Below are positions 59,011 through 64,000 of a stretch of 64,000 nt of DNA, one piece after another. The stretch's first letter is position 1; each line of letters starts with the position of its first letter. The notes beneath the pieces are model-generated. The model saw only the letters and a list, made by a program, of their open reading frames with translations, was not told the origin of the DNA and searched no databases. The translations under genes and the position numbers were made by a program. The stretch lies in the NCBI GenBank assembly GCA_947683425.1, contig CANTUQ010000043.1, positions 6,829,501 to 6,893,500 of the forward strand. Reading direction: 5' to 3'. Source of the DNA: Excoecaria cochinchinensis (taxonomy: Eukaryota; Streptophyta; Magnoliopsida; Malpighiales; Euphorbiaceae).

Positions 59011-59222
59011 CAAACGGGCTGGCCATCTGTGGAGGAAAATATACCTTTTTGACTCGAAAATTCCCTGTTTTCTCCCCCTCTGCCTATGAAAGGTAAAAAG
59101 ACTAATTTCTCGTGGAGCATGGGACTAAAACCTTCAAATCCAAACATATTTATACAGGTTCGGATGCAGATTTCATCATAGGGTAATCTCTGATCCGGAT
59201 CGCTCCGGGACACGGTGCGTAC

Positions 59223-59241
59223 AGTTGCCCCCAGTTTTGGG
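59223..59241 (-). promoter_or_regulatory. Polypurine tract of the right-hand element
   Basis: On the minus strand CCCCAAAACTGGGGGCAAC precedes TGTACGCACC. Confidence 0.8.
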
Positions 59242-59339
59242 GAAACTAGTGCACAAGCGCCTAGATAAGCCAAAACTCAGAGAAAGGACAAAAAGAAAGA
59301 AGGCGTACCTTCGACGATTCTTACCTTCCATGCCTTTTG

Positions 59340-59995
59340 CCGGGTAGACCTCATCTCAGTCCGTTCGGTGATGCGAAGATACCCCTATCGGTCCCGTCTC
59401 AACCTGTAGGTGTTGGTGAGATGTAGCATTCTCTAGCCACAATCCCGATGTGAAGAGCGGTGTTTTTCTAACCACAGCTTCGATCTGAAGTTCCCTTGCT
59501 AACCCCCATCCGATCTGCAAGGTGCGTAGCACTCTCTGGCTGCCGCGTGAACTGTGAGATGTAACACTCTCTGGCTATAATCCCGATGTGAAGAGCGGTG
59601 TTTTTCTAACCACTGCTTCGATCTGAAGTTCCCTTGCTAATCCCCATCCGATCTGCAAGGTGCGTAGCACTCTCTGGCTGCCGCGTGAACTGTGAGATGT
59701 AGCACTCTCTGGCTACAATCCCAATGTGAAGAGCAGTGTTTTTCTAACCACTGCTTCAATCTGAAGTTCCCTTGCTAATCCCCATCCGATTTGCAAGGTG
59801 CGTAGCGCTCTCTGGCTGCCGCGTGAACCGTGAGATGCAGCACTCTCTGGCTACGATCTCGATTTGGTGAAGAGCACTGTTTCTCTAACTGCAGCTTTGA
59901 CTTCTATTGGCCTCGTCTCGGCTTGCGCAGGGTTGAAGAGATGTAGCGCTCTCTGGCTACAAACTCGATGTGAAGAGGAGGAGACCTCGCCGGGT
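59340..59995. repeat. 138-bp tandem array
   Basis: GTGAAC(T/C)GTGAGATG recurs at 59547, 59685 and 59823, an exact 138-bp step, with degraded flanking units. The unit contains GCACTCTCTGGCTGCCGCG and AACCACTGCTTCGATCTGAAG. Related to the N1 array at 35985-36560. Confidence 0.88.
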
Positions 59996-60348
59996 TCCTC
60001 GTTTAAAAAAAGAATCTTAGGCGCCCTTGTTCGGATTTTTGATCGATACCCGTGTTTAGATCGATGTTTCTCTGTACCTATGTGATAAAAGGTTTTGTTA
60101 GTTTATGTTTGAGTTGTCATCTTTTAACCTGTCTATTAATGGCGTGATTTTGCTTTATCTACTATGCCATGTTTCAATTATATTCTCTCTTTTATTGAAT
60201 TGTTATTCATCATTTTTCACTATTTTTGTTTTCCTTGTTTTGGAATATGGGTAAATGTGAAAGCATATATTCATCTGCAATATGAATGAATCATAAATAA
60301 CTGCATAGATGCATAAAACTGAAAACAAAAGTTTTTCACTAGAAATGT
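59996..60348. other. AT-rich spacer, no gene seen
   Basis: Sequence between the 138-bp array and the stop end of the ORF1-like pseudogene. It would be the 3' UTR of that transcript on the minus strand. Confidence 0.5.
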
Positions 60349-62356
60349 CTATTTTCGTACAACGTATATGCAAAGTGAAAATGTACAAAAATATGAAAAT
60401 ATGACTCCCTGAATATCAGAGGGCTCATCGGGATCCTCATCATCCGATATATGCACTGTCCCTGGCGGAGGTGGAGGCGGAGCTGGCTGTACCGGAGGTG
60501 GAGGCTGAGCCGTGGAGGGTCCCGCCCCAGCATCGTGGGTCTGCCTGAATCGGATCTGAGTATAGCCATCCAAGAAGGACTGGGTGCAAGTCCTCATGAA
60601 CCCTAAGGTCTCTGATACTGTGCCTCCCAACTTCTTGAACGCCTGGCTCATCTGAATGGTCTGCTCGCTGGCAGCCCTCCTCATATGCTCTAGGCATTGC
60701 TCTGTCTGCTCTCTGAACTCCCTCATGGTCTGAGACAAGGGTGGAAGGATCCCCTCTATCGCCTGGACCCGGGATCTCAGAGAGTCGAGTGACTCGTCGA
60801 TCATCTGTAGGGTCATATCAACCCTCTGAGACGCCTGGTCTTGAGATGCCCTCAAATCATGAGCGAGCTGCTGCCTAAGCTCCCTCTGACCCTTGGCAAC
60901 CTGCTGGATCAGCCTCGCCTGCTCAACTCTGAAGGCCTCTATGGCCTGAGCCTGCTCATCTCTAAAGGCCTCTGTGACCTGAGCCTGCTCCCGTGCCGTG
61001 TGCTCGATGTAACCGGCCTGCTCCTGGGCTAACCGCTCTATAGACTGGGACTGCTCCTGAATAGCAGCCTGCTGGCGGTCTAACCTCTCATGTATAGCTC
61101 TATCCCTCTCTTCCTGTTGTCGCTCTAGGGCTGTGAACATGGAAGTGAGGAGCTGGGAGAAGTCAGGCTGTGCTGGCTGCTGCTGTGGTGGCTCTAACGG
61201 CGGTGGATGCCCCTGGGTCGCCTTGAAAATACGGATGATATCTCTCGGGGGGCCCGTGGGTAGTCCTCTGTACCCTGACAGTCAGCGATGGGACAGGAGT
61301 CGGCGCTCTCGATGCCGGTGAAGCTGCAAAGAGCTCATCCATAGTGAACTCCATGTCGAAATCCGACAGGGTCCTAGGCTGCTCCTGCCGTGGTGGCAGT
61401 GGCACAGCCTGAGGCTGAGGAGGCTGAGGCTCCGGCTGCTGCTTTGGCTGCTCCGGGTGGTCTGGATCTGGACCCAAAGGTGGAAGTGAGAACATCCGCC
61501 GGGTCTCGTGAATGGACAGCACTCTGTAGGCCTCTGCCTGTCCTGATATCGGGGAGATCATCACCATCTGCACTGCCGCTGTGGCATCCACATGGATCCC
61601 CTCATCCAAGGGTACTCTCAACCTGTCTGGGGCAACTCCCAACCTCAAAAGCAACCTGGTGATAACTCCTCCCACTATCACCACCGGTGTCAGCCCTCTG
61701 CCAACTCTAGTCAGGTTAGCCAAGATCTCATGGCTAATGTTGAGGCGCTGGCCTGCCACCATAGCCCAGAGGCTCCAGATCTCGGCCGCATTAAGCGACC
61801 CTGGATTACCAGCTCGACCAAGGTACGAACTGGATAGCACTCTATGCAAATACCGGAGTGCCTGAGACACCAGTACGGTGCTCTTCGCTATATCATGATC
61901 ATACAGCACTCCCGGTAGGGCAATGGCCGCCCATTGGGCGTGTCTCATCGCTCACCGTGGGATCTCGACCCCCTCCTCTATAGGGAGCCCCATGGCCTGT
62001 GCGAATCTCTACCTGGTAATACTGTAATGGTCACCGTCGAACCAGAACTGGACCACCCCTGGCTCGGTATCTGACCTTTGAAAGCCGCCATAGCGGAGGG
62101 TGGCTAGGACCTGGCGAGTAGCCTCTAGAAAAGTCTGGAAAGAGGGGTCAAGGAACTCTGTCCAGCCGGCACCCTCGACAAGCATATCAAACTCTGGGGC
62201 CATCCCTAGGGCCTCTAGGAACGGCCGGGACACGTAATGTCTAGCTCGAAGCTCTACCTGAGCCAATGCTCTATATCTCTGAGCTGACTTATCATCCATC
62301 CAACCCAGAACTACGACCTCGGGCTGGGCTTGCGATGCTCTGCGTCTAGGAGGCAT
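60349..62356 (-). pseudogene. ATHILA-ORF1-like extra ORF of the retrotransposon, decayed
   Basis: Read from the ATG at 62356 (MPPRRRASQ). Residues 1-115 resemble the ATHILA ORF-1 / putative plant transposon protein family (pattern: LEALGM, EFDMLVE, GWTEFLD, FLEATRQVLATL, VVQFWFDGDHYSIT). The frame then has TAG at 62011-62009 and TGA at 61954-61952 but continues in phase to 61163 with ILANLTRVGRGLTPVV and a proline/glutamine-rich segment. A frameshift upstream of the 61165 stop, near 61180-61300, moves reading to a third part ending at 60349. This part is a glutamine/glutamate-rich coiled coil (RQQEERDRAIHERLDRQQ onward, about 61130-60690) with a proline-rich and acidic tail. Total length is about 660 codons. 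The product's role is unknown; in autonomous relatives such ORFs are extra to gag-pol. Identification is by memory of the family. Confidence 0.6.
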
Positions 62357-62357
62357 C

Positions 62358-63083
62358 CTGCAAAGGAGAAAAAATTAGATAGCGAAAATTCGACAAAACA
62401 AGCATTATTAGACTTATTCTCAAGGTGAAAGCCCATTCAGGCCTCACCAGGGCAATGGCGGCCCGAAAACGAGATAAAAAAACTGATAATAAATAAAAAG
62501 GGGCGAACGTCCTGTCAAAGGAAGTTGCCCAACACGCTTCGCACATATCAAAGCAAAAGAAACATGCAATTAGCATGGAAATATTTAAAGCGGATAAAAA
62601 TGGGCTTTCTAGGCCCCAAGGCATGCATTATACACAAAAATATCAAATTTCAGAATAAAAAATAAAAATTTGGGCAGCACCCCGGCAAGGGTGTGCCCAA
62701 CCTCCTGCATAAAAAGCATCAAACTAGGCCTCAGGCCTCAACAACTATATATGTGCACAAATGAGACGCACCCCGGCAAGAGTGTGTCCCCAACAACACA
62801 AAAATAACGGTCTCAGGCCTCAACAACACAGAATAGTGTGCTAGAAAGTATAATTCTAAAGCAACAAAGTTATAGAAAAATTCTATTCCTATGTGATCAT
62901 GCAAAGGTTCAGATTAATTGCACCGCAAAATAATAGAGAAATAAATAAATAAAGAAAATGGGCAGCATTCTCCCTAAATTTTTAAGGCATCCAAAGCATT
63001 CTAATCATTTCTAAGGTTAAAGGAAGAAGAAATGAAGAAAAAAAATAAATTGAATTAATTAAAAAAAGTAGTTATTTACTTAC
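62358..63083 (-). other. Probable 5'UTR intron of the ORF1-like gene
   Basis: On the minus strand CTTCAA|GTAAGTAAAT (donor GT at 63083-63082) and TTTTTTCTCCTTTGCAG|G (acceptor AG at 62359-62358) bracket 726 bp of AT-rich sequence. The ATG at 62356 lies one base after the acceptor. Typical of a plant leader intron. Predicted, not shown by transcript data. Confidence 0.55.
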
Positions 63084-63256
63084 TTGAAGTCGCGAAAAGT
63101 GTAGAAAACTGAAGAAATATGAAGGTCTGAGCGTCCGGTGAGTGGAGAACGCGGAAAAATGAAGAAATCGCAAGAAAAAAATGAGAAAGAAGGCTTAAAA
63201 TGCACAAAAAAACGCTAAAAAACTGTTTTGGAGAGGAAGAGTGAAAGTGACAGCGT
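63084..63256 (-). other. Probable 5'UTR exon 1 of the ORF1-like gene
   Basis: A pyrimidine-rich leader without long ORFs lies between the TATA box at 63290-63281 and the donor at 63083. The start near 63256 is estimated from the usual 30-bp TATA distance. Confidence 0.4.
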
Positions 63257-63280
63257 CGCTGGTCGGTCTATCACTCGCCC

Positions 63281-63290
63281 TTATATAGAG
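63281..63290 (-). promoter_or_regulatory. TATA box, leftward promoter
   Basis: Minus-strand CTCTATATAAGGGCG is a canonical plant TATA box. It drives the ORF1-like gene by position. Confidence 0.6.
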
Positions 63291-63296
63291 TTTCAT

Positions 63297-63465
63297 GACC
63301 GACGGGCTGGGCGTCTGTAGGAGCGACCGACGGGCTGGCCATCTGTCTCTCAATAAATGCGAGTTAATGCGCGTGATGAATGCAATGCTGACGTATGCGT
63401 CTGCCAGGTGGATCCTTACCGACGAGCAGGCCGTCTCTTAGGAGAGGCAGGTAGGCCGTCGGTGA
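63297..63465. repeat. CGACGGGCTGGCC/GGCCGTC dyads between divergent promoters
   Basis: GACCGACGGGCTGGGCGTC (63298-63316), GACCGACGGGCTGGCCATC (63326-63344), CCGACGAGCAGGCCGTC and GGCCGTCGGTGAC. The same words as in the LTR promoter of this element (58799-59010). The block lies between two TATA boxes about 190 bp apart. Confidence 0.75.
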
Positions 63466-63470
63466 CACCT

Positions 63471-63480
63471 CCCTATAAAT
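63471..63480 (+). promoter_or_regulatory. TATA box, rightward promoter
   Basis: CCCTATAAAT, 60-70 bp upstream of the PMD reading-frame start at 63541. Confidence 0.55.
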
Positions 63481-63540
63481 TCTTACAAAATTTTGCTTCT
63501 CTTCATTTTCCAATATCTTGAGCCTTTTATTTTTCCTAGC

Positions 63541-63954
63541 ATGTCTTCCTCTCTAGTCCAAAAAATGCACCGTATCTTAGATGACAAGCACACTTGGGAA
63601 GAAGGTGCCCTTTCCTCTCTGTCTGGGCTGAAATATCTGTGCCGGGTCAAAGTTGATCAGAATCTCCTTCTGGCGGCGACCCACTTCTGGAACCCCCGGT
63701 TTCACATCTTCAGATTCACTTACCAAGAATTGTGCCCTTTGCCTGAAGAGTTAGCTGCTATTCTCGAAGCCTAGTTCCCTCCTAGCGCTCTGCCTTGCGT
63801 TCCCCATTGCGGCCTACTCCAGACCCGGGACATAGCTATGGCCCTAGGCGTACCTTCTTCTGAGGCCGTCCGGCTGATTTCTCCGGGTTCTTCCTTTGCC
63901 CTGAAGCCACTGATCGAGGCTCTGGATTAGTTTACTGACATCCCCACCTACCGG
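63541..63954 (+). pseudogene. Plant-mobile-domain (PMD) protein, 5' exon, decayed
   Basis: From ATG 63541 (MSSSLVQKM) the frame shows the start of the aminotransferase-like plant mobile domain: VDQNLLLAATHFWNP, HIFRFTYQELCPLPEE and AAIL, then TAG at 63772-63774. It continues in phase with LGVPSSEAVRLISP and LIEALD, has a second TAG at 63928-63930, and reaches a good splice donor CCG|GTAAGC at 63954/63955. An upstream in-frame ATG at 63493 probably lies before the transcription start. PMD proteins are found in plant genes involved in silencing (MAIL1/MAIN) and, far more often, as cargo in Mutator-like and Ty3/gypsy elements. Here it is antisense to its host element. The rest lies right of the window. 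Confidence 0.72.
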
Positions 63955-64000
63955 GTAAGCATCGTATTTCTGTTTTGCATGGTGAACTTCCTCACTGTTG

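Larger units (their letters stand above)
57188..59222 (-). mobile_element. 3' LTR of the right-hand element
   Basis: 2035 bp. On the minus strand it starts TGTACGCACCGTGTCCC and ends GGCGCGCGTCACA. Sense order: GC block (59010-58799), TATA-like CTTATAAAAGC (58794-58783), CTGAGGGTAAA (58479-58469), second GC block (58305-58141), hairpin with TGGCGACTC (57334-57309), CACA. Confidence 0.87.
57188..64000 (-). mobile_element. Right-hand minus-strand Tat-type element (partial)
   Basis: 3' LTR 57188-59222, PPT 59223-59241, 138-bp repeats, then an ATHILA-ORF1-like pseudogene (minus) and an antisense PMD pseudogene (plus). The 5' half with leader, gag and pol, if any, lies beyond the window. Extra ORFs between pol and the 3' LTR, one of them antisense, are known from Tat-lineage retrotransposons. 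That fits, but the presence of pol cannot be checked here. Confidence 0.75.

Noticed and set aside
57188..59222. This LTR as the missing 3' LTR of the host element
   Set aside because: It is on the opposite strand and begins before the host's PPT; its own PPT is at 59223-59241.

Overview
The window looks like heterochromatic, repeat-derived DNA from a flowering plant, probably a eudicot. I see no intact cellular protein gene, rRNA, tRNA or CRISPR array. Almost every base belongs to, or lies inside, an LTR retrotransposon or a CACTA DNA transposon. The plant assignment rests on four things: LTR elements whose primer-binding site matches the 3' end of a plant-type tRNA-Arg, a CACTA element with CACTACAAGAAA termini, a plant-mobile-domain (PMD) reading frame, and long 3-5 kb LTRs. 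Bacterial operons, Shine-Dalgarno sites and dense coding are absent.

Layout. Positions 1-2222 are the 3' non-coding internal region of a Ty3/gypsy element of Tat/Ogre type, made of 25-, 95- and 105-bp tandem repeats, on the + strand. Its LTR starts at 2223 but is split. A minus-strand Tat/Ogre-like element (3153-17848, with a gag remnant and a 4.7-kb CACTA insertion at 10535-15211) sits in it, and the LTR resumes at 17849 and ends at 18333 before a PBS. The internal region of the next + element then runs, in pieces, from 18334 to 57187 and ends with the same tandem-repeat block seen at 1-2222. Into it are inserted: solo LTR A (18945-22964, TSD TCATA); a solo Tat-type LTR (23806-26619, TSD CATAT); a two-LTR non-autonomous Tat-type element N1 (27840-43126, TSD CAAGC) whose 3' LTR carries solo LTR B (39231-42909, TSD CCTTT); solo LTR D (43483-50220, TSD TTTTG), itself hit by solo LTR C (43681-47825, TSD ATAAT); and solo LTR E (51232-54972, TSD TTTTC/TTTTT). 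From 57188 to the right edge lies another minus-strand Tat-type element. It has its 3' LTR (57188-59222), a 138-bp repeat array, a decayed ATHILA-ORF1-like reading frame with a probable 5'UTR intron, and a divergently transcribed PMD reading frame.

Coding capacity is low. The two gag frames (8676-10007 minus, 31734-33020 plus) and the two extra ORFs (60349-62356 minus, 63541-63954 plus) all carry in-frame stops. No reverse transcriptase, integrase or transposase is visible, so these elements depended on proteins made elsewhere.

The most interesting structure is non-coding. Two unrelated LTR superfamilies (TGTAGACACC-type with tRNA-Arg PBS, and TGTAACACCC-type) carry arrays of short GC-rich perfect palindromes. 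The same word can occur in both families, the array changes faster than its flanks, and in Tat LTRs the first block lies upstream of the TATA box. Each Tat LTR examined has a hairpin fused to a copy of the first 8-10 nt of the PBS. The 5' leader carries a hairpin with a compensatory base change. The TGTAACACCC LTRs share a cluster of small perfect dyads.
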